The notes beneath the pieces were generated by a model. The model was not told the origin of the DNA and did not search any database. It was given only the letters and a program-made list of their open reading frames with translations. Position numbers and translations under genes: made by a program. This document shows positions 1 to 7,138 of a DNA stretch of 14,257 bases, in pieces. This DNA is from Bacteroidales bacterium. GTDB lineage: Bacteria > Bacteroidota > Bacteroidia > Bacteroidales > UBA7960. The DNA is taken from positions 1 to 14,257 of the forward strand of contig PWIY01000039.1 of assembly GCA_003560215.1 (NCBI GenBank). Direction: 5' to 3'. Position 1 is the stretch's first letter; each line of letters opens with the position of its first letter.

Positions 1-2062
1 AGGAAGCCAGCGCTTTATCCAGATCATCACTGAACACAATCAGGGTTTTGTTGTCACGGCCCGGGCCCTGAGAGGCCGCTTTCCCTCCCGGTTCACCTTT
101 CATCAGCCTTGCGGTGATCACCCCACCTTCCTGCTGAATATCCAGCACCTTGTTCCCGGTCATTTTCGCCCAGGACTTCACGTCAGAAGAAAAAGCCGGA
201 TCCGTGGCTTTTACCTCAATCACCTCACCGGGCTTCATGTCGGCGGCACTGTTTTTCAGTTTCAGGATGGGTCCCGGGCACTGCAGTCCGCAGGCATCAA
301 CCTGAAGCTGCGGAATATTTTTCAGTGCTTCGGGCTGCTCAACGGTACGCGCCTGGTAAATCTGGTCGTCAATACCCACCACATCACCTTCATAAATATC
401 CTCGTTGCTTTGCTTTTGGGTGGCAAATTCATAGGTTTTGGTGCCTCCGCTCAGGTTTTCCACCTGCCTGAACCCCTGCTGCATCAGGATGCGTGCCGCC
501 ACATAGCCACGGTGACCGACCCCGCAAAATACGACAATGCGCCTGTCGCGGGGGATTTCATCCAGCCGGTCACGCAACTCATCGATCGGGATGTTCACGG
601 CATTGCCAATGGTGCCCAGTCCGAATTCATCCGGCGTACGCACATCAACCAGGAATGCTTCATCCTGATCCAGTTGCGCCACATCCCGCCAGGAGCAGCT
701 TTTTACCTTCCCTTTCACAATATTTTCTGCGGCAAAACCGGCGATATTCACCGGGTCTTTGGCAGAGGAGTAAGGAGGTGCATAGGCATGTTCAATCTCT
801 GTAAGATCGAAAATTGATCCGCCATTTTTGATCACGTTTGAGATAAGGTCTATCCGCTTATCCACCCCTTCGTAACCCACAATTTGCCCACCGTAAAGCT
901 TTCCTTTGTCCGGGTCAAAAACAATCTTGATGCTCATGGGGATGGCACCCGGGTAATAACCTGCGTGAGATCCGGAATGGGTAATGGTGGAGCAGTATTT
1001 GATGCCGGCATTTCGCAGGGTACGGCCGGAAACACCCGCGGAAGCCACAGTAAGATCAAAAACCTTGGCAATGGCGGTGTTGATTGAACCAGGGTATTCC
1101 CGTTGATTGCCATGAACGATATTGTCTGCGCAGATCCGGCCCTGTTTGTTGGCAGGCCCTGCCAGATAGGTAATTTGCGGGATGCCGGTAATGGGATTGG
1201 GGTATTCGATGGCATCACCCACTGCATAGATGTCGGCGTGGGAGGTCTGAAGGTACTCATTCACCTTAATCCCTCCGGTTTTCCCGATCTCCAGACCACC
1301 ATCCCGGGCCAGCTGGCTGTCGGGCCGGACGCCGATTGAGAGGATCACCAGGTCACTTTCCAGTGTGCGACCGCTTTGAAGCTTCACCGACAGGCCGTCT
1401 TCATCCTGCGCAAAGGAAGCCACGCCGTCTTTCAGGAAAAACTCCACATTTTTTGTTTTCAGGTGCTGATGCACCAGCGAGGCCATGCTGTAATCCAGCG
1501 GGGTCATGACCTGTTCGGCCATTTCCACAATTGAGACAAATATCCCGAGCTGATGCAGGTTCTCGGCCATCTCCAGGCCGATAAAACCAGCACCTACAAC
1601 CACGGCACGACGGATGTTGTGTTTGTCCACATAGGCTTTGATCCGGTCGGTGTCCGCCACATTCCGCAGGGTAAAAATCCCGCCGGAATCAATCCCGGGC
1701 AGATTGGGCCTGACCGGCTCGGCACCGGGCGACAGCACCAGTTTGTCGTAATCCTGGCTGTATTCCTCTCCATTGGCCAGGTTTTTTATGGTTGCGGTTT
1801 TGTCTTCAGGCTGAATGGCAATCACTTCCTGCCTGACCCGCACATCCACGTTAAATCTTGCACTGAAAGCTTCCGGGGTCTGCACAAACAAATTGTCGCG
1901 CTCAGCAATGGTTCCGCCAATATAATAAGGAAGGCCGCAGTTGGCATAACTGATATGCTCACCGCGCTCAACCATAATAATGTTGGCATTCTCATCATTC
2001 CGGCGCAACCTCGCGGCCGTGGTAGCTCCTCCGGCTACTCCTCCGATAATTAAAATATTCAT
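1..2062 (-). CDS. CoA-disulfide/persulfide reductase-like flavoprotein with rhodanese, TusA and DsrE modules (C-terminus outside window)
   Basis: This is a pyridine-nucleotide disulfide oxidoreductase of the CoA-disulfide reductase type, predicted to use NAD(P)H and FAD in the cytoplasm to reduce CoA disulfide, CoA persulfide or a similar substrate. About 687 residues are visible. The N-terminal FAD motif is IIGGVAGGATTAARL. The single redox cysteine of this subfamily is Cys42 in SYANCGLPYY. A second nucleotide-binding motif, VVVGAGFIGLEMAENL, is followed by a GDA motif near residue 282 and a dimerisation domain. A rhodanese domain (about 456-545) has Cys513 in VVFCGVGHRG. A TusA/SirA-like domain has Cys591 and Cys595 in CGLQCPGPILKLK. 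A DsrE-like module begins near residue 663 and is cut by the window edge; family members with this order are roughly 800 residues long. The ATG at 2062 directly precedes the FAD motif. It lies 34 bp after the MarR-type gene and is probably co-transcribed with it. The exact substrate is inferred. Confidence 0.93.
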   Translation of the reverse strand, partial: MNILIIGGVAGGATTAARLRRNDENANIIMVERGEHISYANCGLPYYIGGTIAERDNLFVQTPEAFSARFNVDVRVRQEVIAIQPEDKTATIKNLANGEEYSQDYDKLVLSPGAEPVRPNLPGIDSGGIFTLRNVADTDRIKAYVDKHNIRRAVVVGAGFIGLEMAENLHQLGIFVSIVEMAEQVMTPLDYSMASLVHQHLKTKNVEFFLKDGVASFAQDEDGLSVKLQSGRTLESDLVILSIGVRPDSQLARDGGLEIGKTGGIKVNEYLQTSHADIYAVGDAIEYPNPITGIPQITYLAGPANKQGRICADNIVHGNQREYPGSINTAIAKVFDLTVASAGVSGRTLRNAGIKYCSTITHSGSHAGYYPGAIPMSIKIVFDPDKGKLYGGQIVGYEGVDKRIDLISNVIKNGGSIFDLTEIEHAYAPPYSSAKDPVNIAGFAAENIVKGKVKSCSWRDVAQLDQDEAFLVDVRTPDEFGLGTIGNAVNIPIDELRDRLDEIPRDRRIVVFCGVGHRGYVAARILMQQGFRQVENLSGGTKTYEFATQKQSNEDIYEGDVVGIDDQIYQARTVEQPEALKNIPQLQVDACGLQCPGPILKLKNSAADMKPGEVIEVKATDPAFSSDVKSWAKMTGNKVLDIQQEGGVITARLMKGEPGGKAASQGPGRDNKTLIVFSDDLDKALAS

Positions 2063-2096
2063 TGGTCTGATAAAATAATGGTATGTATGGAATTAT

Positions 2097-2459
2097 TTAT
2101 TTTTTGACATAATCATTCACCAGGGGAGTCACCGCATTAAGCTTCTTTTCCCCCTCGGAACTGAGGGAAAAAATCATCTTTCGCTTGTCAACCAGACTGA
2201 TTTCCCTTTTCAAAAGACCTTTTGATTCAAGTTTACTCAATAACCGGGAAGCCTGGGTAGCAGTCAGACCGGTTTCGGAAGCAATGTCTCCCTGGCACTT
2301 GCATCTTTCAGACACACAACAAAGCAACACGGCTTCTTCAAGGCCAATGCCCTGGTCTTTCAGCATGTCGGAGTCAAGTGACTGCAGTCCTCGTAATAAG
2401 TTGTTGACTACACGGAATGACCCGGATCCTTCCTTTGTTTGCGGGTTTTTTATTTTCAT
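2097..2459 (-). CDS. MarR-type winged-helix regulator with a cysteine cluster
   Basis: This 120-residue cytoplasmic protein is a MarR-family-like transcriptional regulator. The helix-turn-helix lies around residues 56-80 (GDIASETGLTATQASRLLSKLESKGLL is the region, ending in the recognition helix). The wing follows at about 81-100 (KREI..DKRKMIFSLSSEG). It is somewhat shorter than a classical MarR protein (about 140-150 residues). Four cysteines, Cys47, Cys48, Cys53 and Cys55, lie in LLCCVSERCKCQ just before the first DNA-binding helix. It is the first gene of an operon with the disulfide/persulfide reductase, and its start codon abuts a perfect direct repeat that also overlaps the promoter, so autoregulation is likely. 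The cysteines suggest control by thiol oxidation, persulfidation or metal binding; this is inference. An ArsR-like assignment is possible, but the helix and wing pattern fits MarR better. Confidence 0.88.
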   Translation of the reverse strand: MKIKNPQTKEGSGSFRVVNNLLRGLQSLDSDMLKDQGIGLEEAVLLCCVSERCKCQGDIASETGLTATQASRLLSKLESKGLLKREISLVDKRKMIFSLSSEGEKKLNAVTPLVNDYVKK

Positions 2460-2486
2460 TTTGCAAATTTTTCAGTTTGCAAATTT
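2460..2486 (-). repeat. Perfect 11-bp direct repeat, candidate operator of the MarR-type gene
   Basis: Reading the minus strand, AAATTTGCAAA occurs at 2486-2476 and again at 2470-2460, separated by CTGAA, so the period is 16 bp. Each copy contains the self-palindrome TTTGCAAA, giving two dyad centres. The second copy ends directly before the ATG at 2459, and the first copy overlaps the predicted -7 element. This placement fits a repressor site; binding by the adjacent regulator is inferred. Confidence 0.6.
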
Positions 2487-2509
2487 ATAACAAAAAAACA
2501 CAACACAAA
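2480..2509 (-). promoter_or_regulatory. Bacteroidota-type promoter of the MarR-reductase operon
   Basis: On the minus strand the -7 element is TAAATTTG (2487-2480), an exact match to TAnnTTTG. A TTTG -33 element lies at 2509-2506 with an 18-bp spacer, close to the usual spacing. The implied transcript starts about 15 bases before the ATG at 2459, inside the direct repeat. Confidence 0.6.
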
Positions 2510-2520
2510 CCAATGCCTCA

Positions 2521-2557
2521 AAAAAATTCAGAAAGTCAGCTTCCCTGAGCAGGGAAG
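2521..2557 (-). terminator. Hairpin after the DUF6146-like gene, possible terminator
   Basis: An 8-bp perfect inverted repeat, CTTCCCTG (2540-2547) and CAGGGAAG (2550-2557), begins immediately after the TGA at 2558-2560. In the transcript it is followed by about 13 bases and then seven U residues (2527-2521). The distance to the U tract is longer than in a typical intrinsic terminator, so the call is tentative. Confidence 0.45.
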
Positions 2558-2992
2558 TCACCACCTCCCGGGCGTAACCGGGAATAACCCGCAATGCTCG
2601 TGCATGTAGCGGAAAAAGTAAAACAGGCGGTATTCCAGCTCCATGCCGTAATCGGCATCCTTGTCGTAATCAAGGTAGGTTTCCGGCATACATTCCCGGC
2701 GGACAGGGATATGGCCCGGGTTATTCCACTGATGGACGAGTTCTTCATTCCATCTTTTCAGGTAAGACTCTTCGTAAAAACTTTTAGGCCGGCGAACCCT
2801 CTGAAACCAGTCTTCAAAGGCCGGATCGAAGATAACGAGCTCATATTCAAGGGTGTCATTTTTTTCTTCAACGGCCTCCTCCAGATTCAACGTGTCGGGT
2901 TCGGCAGAGAGGTTTTCTGCAAACCCCCTGTGGCTGCACAAAATCAAAACCATTGTGATCAGCGTTGCCAAATATAAACCTGGGGTTTTCAT
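2558..2992 (-). CDS. DUF6146-like small exported protein
   Basis: This 144-residue protein resembles the DUF6146 family of Bacteroidota, whose function is unknown. An N-terminal signal peptide is visible: a hydrophobic run at about residues 6-19, with likely cleavage after FA at residue 25. There is no good lipobox at Cys19, because the preceding residue is Leu. The mature part is acidic at first and then carries the recognisable family pattern: YELVIFDPAFEDWF, then FYEESYLKRWNEELVHQWN, and DADYGMELEYRLFYFFRYM near the C-terminus. The length fits the family. The gene is probably monocistronic: it lies 152 bp after the peptidase gene, is preceded by a 20-bp-spaced direct repeat and is followed by a hairpin. 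The family assignment is from recall of conserved motifs, not from a search. Confidence 0.8.
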   Translation of the reverse strand: MKTPGLYLATLITMVLILCSHRGFAENLSAEPDTLNLEEAVEEKNDTLEYELVIFDPAFEDWFQRVRRPKSFYEESYLKRWNEELVHQWNNPGHIPVRRECMPETYLDYDKDADYGMELEYRLFYFFRYMHEHCGLFPVTPGRW

Positions 2993-3005
2993 AACCGATT
3001 CAGTT

Positions 3006-3036
3006 TTGAACGATCATCCTCCGTATTGAATGATCA
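3006..3036 (-). repeat. 20-bp-spaced direct repeat upstream of the DUF6146-like gene
   Basis: TTGAACGATCA (3006-3016) and TTGAATGATCA (3026-3036), written on the plus strand, match at 10 of 11 positions and start exactly 20 bp apart. That puts both on the same helical face. They lie 14-44 bp before the ATG at 2992, where an operator or activator site could be. No regulator is assigned. Confidence 0.45.
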
Positions 3037-3148
3037 CCATTTTTTTACCTCAGCCCATGGCCACCCACTCCGGTCATTACAACCGGACAATCCTGCACAT
3101 AACTTCCCATAAATATAACAATTATCTGGCTGATTACCAAATAATCAG
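3037..3148 (-). other. Intergenic stretch with two inverted repeats after the peptidase operon
   Basis: CTGATT (3130-3135) and AATCAG (3143-3148) form a 6-bp hairpin that overlaps the stop codon of the M14 peptidase gene. TCCGGT (3069-3074) and ACCGGA (3082-3087) form a second 6-bp hairpin with a 7-base loop. Neither is followed by a U tract on the minus strand, so they are weak terminator candidates. A near-match to a -7 element, TATATTTA, is also present on the minus strand. No convincing small gene was seen here. Confidence 0.3.
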
Positions 3149-4893
3149 AGTTCCCTGCGAACCACTCCTCCTTTGGGGCTGTCAACGGTCACCGACATCC
3201 TGCGGCCCCCGTCAATAATCCACTTTACGGTCACACTGTCCATCCCGGGAATGTTTTTGATTTCAAGTTTCTCAGGATTGACTTTTTGTTCCTCCACCAC
3301 ATTGAGGTCGCGGTTATGCACCAGCATGCCCGATACCACGTCTGCCCCTTCAAGACTGATATAGTTGGGCCGGTTGATGTTGTATTGCAGATCAATGCCG
3401 GCATGGGTGGGTGTCATGCGTGTATTGGTCACCACGGCAACCACCTCGCGCAACCCCCTGCCAAGATCTTTCACGGTGAGTTCGGTCACCTCAAGCTGGG
3501 GGGTGTGATAGGCATGATACAGGGTAAAAGCCATGTTGCGGTGTGCATCCTGCTCCAACATGAAACCTGGGTGTACCCTTCCGAAGTTCTTCTTGAATCC
3601 CCCGATCTCAATCTCACCGAATTGCGGATGGTCAAATGGTTCCCAGTCAACAAACGCATCTTCAAAAAGCAGATGGCGGTCAAACACATAGGAAGCCTTT
3701 TGTCCCTCATCCCGGGTCTGATATTCCTCATAAAAGTACTTGTAGCTGGTAAACAGCTCATTGGTGTAGGTAAAAATTCCCCGTCCGAAATGGAACCAGT
3801 CAATTTGCCCGCCATACACCGTATACAGATCCTCAAACAGTGTCCAGTAGCGATACCCCGGCAGCATTCGGTCACCCAGCTCCCCGATGGCGTCATATAC
3901 CCGAATGTCTTCGCGGGTATACAGGGAAGCATCTTCTGCAGTTCCTGGTCCGCGAAGGATCATTCCGCCGGTATTGTGATAGGTCTGCGCACCGGCAATA
4001 TTGGGATGAGCCATCACAAAATCCTTCACCGCCCGGTTCTCAGGCAGGGCAAAGGGGTAATGGTAAGCACCGCGCTGAATATGGTCTGGTTGCCAGTTCC
4101 ACCCCCAGTCGCGGTTGGGGTCGTAGCGCCCCACACCGTCTTCGTTCACCCTGCCGTCTCCGTCGCGGTCTATTCCTTCAAAGCCCAGCAGGTCAAAATC
4201 ACCAAACTGATCGGGCGGAGCAGGAATCATCCGGCGCGGATCCTCCGGGCATTCAATGTAGCGGCCGTAAGGGTTTCGCCGCCGCATCTGGGTGATGTGC
4301 CCGTCGTTATTCAGGTCATCAAAGCCGTCTTCGGCCTTTTCTCCATCTCCGTCATCATCCAGTGGGATGGTCCCGCTTCGTGGCGTGTTCACGGTGTTCG
4401 GCTCCATCATGTAATGCTCCCGGCCATCCGGATTGATGGTGGGGGCAATGTAAAAGACCTTCTCATCCATCAGCTGGGTGATGAAGTCATTGTCTCCATA
4501 ATTCTCCAGCAGATACCAGGCTGTATAGAGGGCAATTTCACTACCCTGAATCTCATTGCCGTGAATGTTCCCGTCAATCCAGAATCCGGGTTTTTCCCGG
4601 TGTGGTTTATTCTGGTGATTGGTGACGGTAAGCAGCCAGATTTCCCTTCCTTCATAACTCTGACCAATGGATTCAAGGGTGGCCAGATCCGGATAGGCAT
4701 CCACCAGCCTGCGCGAAATATCTTCCAGGCCGGCATTCGTATAGTAGCGGTTCCAGCTGATCTCCACCTTCGGGTTCACCGGAGTACCTGCAGCCTTGAA
4801 AAAGTTTTCCATCGACTGGGCAAGGGCATCATGGCCGGCAAAAAGCCAGACCAGACCGGCAAAAAGCAAGGTTATATATTTTTTGTAATTCAT
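3145..4893 (-). CDS. Secreted M14 zinc carboxypeptidase
   Basis: This 582-residue protein is a zinc metallopeptidase of the M14 (carboxypeptidase A/T-like) family, predicted to be exported and to remove C-terminal residues from peptides. It has a signal peptide at about residues 1-26 (cleavage after ALAQ). The zinc motif HGNE supplies His111 and Glu114, and the third ligand is His306 in TYHNTGG. Asn260-Arg261 in DPNRDW corresponds to the substrate-binding Asn-Arg pair, and Glu379 in YTNELF to the catalytic glutamate. Two Asp-rich, EF-hand-like inserts (about 179-198 and 242-253) interrupt the catalytic domain and may bind calcium. Residues from about 465 form a C-terminal beta-rich domain. 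All key residues are present, so activity is likely. It lies 20 bp after the gene for its degenerate paralogue and is probably co-transcribed with it. The start is fixed by the signal peptide. Confidence 0.93.
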   Translation of the reverse strand: MNYKKYITLLFAGLVWLFAGHDALAQSMENFFKAAGTPVNPKVEISWNRYYTNAGLEDISRRLVDAYPDLATLESIGQSYEGREIWLLTVTNHQNKPHREKPGFWIDGNIHGNEIQGSEIALYTAWYLLENYGDNDFITQLMDEKVFYIAPTINPDGREHYMMEPNTVNTPRSGTIPLDDDGDGEKAEDGFDDLNNDGHITQMRRRNPYGRYIECPEDPRRMIPAPPDQFGDFDLLGFEGIDRDGDGRVNEDGVGRYDPNRDWGWNWQPDHIQRGAYHYPFALPENRAVKDFVMAHPNIAGAQTYHNTGGMILRGPGTAEDASLYTREDIRVYDAIGELGDRMLPGYRYWTLFEDLYTVYGGQIDWFHFGRGIFTYTNELFTSYKYFYEEYQTRDEGQKASYVFDRHLLFEDAFVDWEPFDHPQFGEIEIGGFKKNFGRVHPGFMLEQDAHRNMAFTLYHAYHTPQLEVTELTVKDLGRGLREVVAVVTNTRMTPTHAGIDLQYNINRPNYISLEGADVVSGMLVHNRDLNVVEEQKVNPEKLEIKNIPGMDSVTVKWIIDGGRRMSVTVDSPKGGVVRREL

Positions 4894-4913
4894 AATGTTT
4901 TGATTTCAGATTT

Positions 4914-6542
4914 TTACAGTGTGATCTCAATCTCCCTGAAGCCTGCGCATTCAGAGCCGGCCCGTAAAACCAGGGTGCCTCCTCCCTGTACAACCCAGCT
5001 TCGCTCCAGCGAACTGTGCCCTTCCAGAGACTGTATGATGTCAATGGTTCTGCCACTCATCATTTTTTGCCCGTCGGCCAGTTCAACCCTTACCACGGGT
5101 TTCTGCACCCATCGTACCCGCTGGCCCAACTGGGAGGTGGCCGGGAAACTGCCCAGGTTGGCAATATCCGCCGTGATCCTGTAAAGGTTCCTGCCCAGCT
5201 CTTCCTTCTGAAGGTTCAGCACATCAATCTGAGGGCGAAGACGCGCCACCTCATTAATAAAATGATAATGCCCTTCGAGCAAAGAGTCCACCATATGGTA
5301 TGGCGGGGTTGTCATGGCAAACGGCACAATACCTCCGACTTCAACTTTTCTACCGGGGAAATCCGGGTGATCAACCGGCTCCCATGGCACAAACACATCC
5401 TGCATCCCCTTGCCTTCAGCCCAACGAAGAAAGTTCAGCTCTTTGCTTCCAAAAGAAGGATCTTCTTCTCCTGCATCAGGAATCCACCACCCCGGCGTAC
5501 TGAAACTGAACCGGCCGTAATGGAAATAAGCCCACTGGAAAAAATCACCGGGCGATCCCGCTACCTGTTCAGCATCAGACACATCCAGATGAGAGCGGTA
5601 AATATGGCTCACCATTTGGTTGATCTTCACATCCTCTTCCAGCCAGCCACTGATGATGCGTCCGGAGGTTTTCCGGGGGTCATAAGACAGGGGATGGGAA
5701 AGGTTGTCAGCCTCACCCAGGCTGATAACGGCAAACACATTTTTTGCTTCAAACAAAAAATCAGCAATCGCGCGGGTTTCTTTTTCCGACACTGCATGTT
5801 CCCCGGCACCTCGCGAAAAGGCAGGATAATCATAGGTAAAATTCCTGTTGAAAAAAACCCCTTCTTCTCCATCTTCATTCCATTGACCGTCCTGATCCTC
5901 ATCAATCCCCTCGCTGAGCAACCGGTAGCCCCCGCGCTCTCCTTTTTCAACACGCGCTTTTACCATCACACGCGAATCGTCCGGGTGCTTCATCCACTTC
6001 CCTGTGGGATCCTCCACCCGCATCATGGTGATCATCCCGTCTCCGTTCAGGTCATTGTAGGGATCCTCGCCCACTCTGCCGTCGCGGTCCAGGTCAGAGG
6101 GATTGGCATTTCCGAACCGCTCATACTTCAGGGGGGCAAAATACTGGGCCCTGGCGTCGGGGCTCATGTCGGGGAAAATGTAAAAAGTTACCGAATCAAG
6201 GAGTTGCCTTACCTCATCCCGACCTGATTCATCCAGCAGGCGTTCTGCAAAAGAGATGGCAAGTTCGGATCCAAGGAGGCGGTCGCCCGACACACCTCCC
6301 ACCACAGCCACGGCCGGTCTTTGGGTGAGTTCGCCCGAACCGACCGACAGCAGCCAGATCTCTTTACCCCCCACCGTGGTGGTGAGTGATTCAAGGGAGG
6401 CCAGGGCGGGATTGGCTCCGGCAAGGGCCTCCAGGCGTTCCGTCAGCTGCCGGTGGTCACTGTAGTCATTGCTCGCCGGCAGCTGCAATGGCAGCCAAAG
6501 AAAGGCACAAAGCAAGACCATACAAGTAGTCTGTTTCTTCAT
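4914..6542 (-). CDS. Secreted M14-like pseudopeptidase (active-site residues lost)
   Basis: This 542-residue protein is a full-length paralogue of the downstream M14 peptidase: signal peptide (residues 1-23, ending LPA), degenerate M14 domain, and C-terminal beta-rich domain. Motif-by-motif alignment shows replacement of every catalytic residue. The zinc motif HGNE is SGDR here (Ser85 and Arg88), the third zinc ligand is Gly276 (in ISLGEADN), and the catalytic Glu falls on Trp352 (in FSTPGWW). Features that stay conserved include GSELA after the zinc loop, the Asn232-Arg233 pair, the Asp-rich loops (152-169 and 214-225) and HYGR before the lost glutamate. The frame is intact, so this is not a decaying pseudogene. 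It is probably non-enzymatic and may bind substrate or partner with the active paralogue (inference). The start at 6542 gives a normal MKK signal peptide; an in-frame ATG at 6566 would only add eight residues. Confidence 0.9.
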   Translation of the reverse strand: MKKQTTCMVLLCAFLWLPLQLPASNDYSDHRQLTERLEALAGANPALASLESLTTTVGGKEIWLLSVGSGELTQRPAVAVVGGVSGDRLLGSELAISFAERLLDESGRDEVRQLLDSVTFYIFPDMSPDARAQYFAPLKYERFGNANPSDLDRDGRVGEDPYNDLNGDGMITMMRVEDPTGKWMKHPDDSRVMVKARVEKGERGGYRLLSEGIDEDQDGQWNEDGEEGVFFNRNFTYDYPAFSRGAGEHAVSEKETRAIADFLFEAKNVFAVISLGEADNLSHPLSYDPRKTSGRIISGWLEEDVKINQMVSHIYRSHLDVSDAEQVAGSPGDFFQWAYFHYGRFSFSTPGWWIPDAGEEDPSFGSKELNFLRWAEGKGMQDVFVPWEPVDHPDFPGRKVEVGGIVPFAMTTPPYHMVDSLLEGHYHFINEVARLRPQIDVLNLQKEELGRNLYRITADIANLGSFPATSQLGQRVRWVQKPVVRVELADGQKMMSGRTIDIIQSLEGHSSLERSWVVQGGGTLVLRAGSECAGFREIEITL

Positions 6543-6592
6543 AATAAGAAATGGGATTAAACACATGAAAAGAAAAATTTTATAAAACCTGC

Positions 6593-7138
6593 CTAATTCA
6601 GCGGGTTGGCAACCATGGTGGCAGTAACCTTAACAACCGCCGTAAAATCGACGGGGCCTTCATCAGCAGAAGCGTTCAGGTGCAACCGAAAACGATGCGG
6701 CGGACTTTTGGCCAGTTCCTCCAGGGCCTCCTGTCCGCTTCTCTCAGTCTGAAGCACCACGGGGCTGTCCAGCAACGACTGAAGGTGCAGATTCTCCATT
6801 TCCGCAATGATACTGTAGCCAGAGCCGGAACCGCCGGCTTCAGAAACGGCAATTAAGGCATTTTCAAGATGCTGGGTATCGCTCCCGTTAAAACTTTTCA
6901 GCCATATTTCAAGTTGTTCCACCCTCACCTCCTTGATCTTGCTTCCATATTCGCCGATGATGTCAGCACTCGCAGACAGGTCGATCACATCCGCGCTTTC
7001 GAACGAGGTCTGATCGGAATTAACGCTAAATTCGTGCTCAAATGTGAAAGTTTCCTCCACGTCAAACAGGTCCTCGCAGGCAGGCAGACACACCATTGCC
7101 AGGCAGGCAAAGCTTATAAGCAGTAATTGTTTCTTCAT
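6593..7138 (-). CDS. Lipoprotein of unknown function, first gene of the peptidase operon
   Basis: I do not recognise the family. The 181-residue product has a lipoprotein signal peptide: MKK, a hydrophobic stretch at about 5-18, and a lipobox LPAC with the modified cysteine at residue 21. The mature protein starts with an acidic EDLFDVEET stretch. It then alternates short predicted strands (FTFEHEFSV, VDFTAVVKVTATMV at the C-terminus), which suggests a beta-sandwich attached to the outer membrane or the periplasmic face. There is a small-residue loop, GGSGSG, near the middle. The gene is 50 bp upstream of the pseudopeptidase gene on the same strand, so a three-gene operon is likely. An anchoring or substrate-presenting role for the two M14 proteins is a guess from context only. 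Confidence 0.82.
   Translation of the reverse strand: MKKQLLLISFACLAMVCLPACEDLFDVEETFTFEHEFSVNSDQTSFESADVIDLSASADIIGEYGSKIKEVRVEQLEIWLKSFNGSDTQHLENALIAVSEAGGSGSGYSIIAEMENLHLQSLLDSPVVLQTERSGQEALEELAKSPPHRFRLHLNASADEGPVDFTAVVKVTATMVANPLN

Noticed and set aside
410..2053. Several plus-strand open frames in the first 2 kb
   Set aside because: They are opposite the continuous flavoprotein frame on the minus strand, which carries all expected catalytic motifs.
3286..5184. Long open frame on the plus strand (632 codons) opposite the M14 genes
   Set aside because: It lies wholly antisense to two genes with clear signal peptides and family motifs, and its translation shows no domain, signal peptide or normal composition.
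5016..6227. Plus-strand open frame of 403 codons opposite the pseudopeptidase gene
   Set aside because: Antisense shadow of a well-supported coding frame; the translation is rich in His, Arg and Pro with no recognisable motif.
4914..6542. Treating the degenerate M14 gene as a pseudogene
   Set aside because: The frame is uninterrupted, the signal peptide and C-terminal domain are intact, and only active-site residues are replaced, which fits a pseudoenzyme rather than decay.
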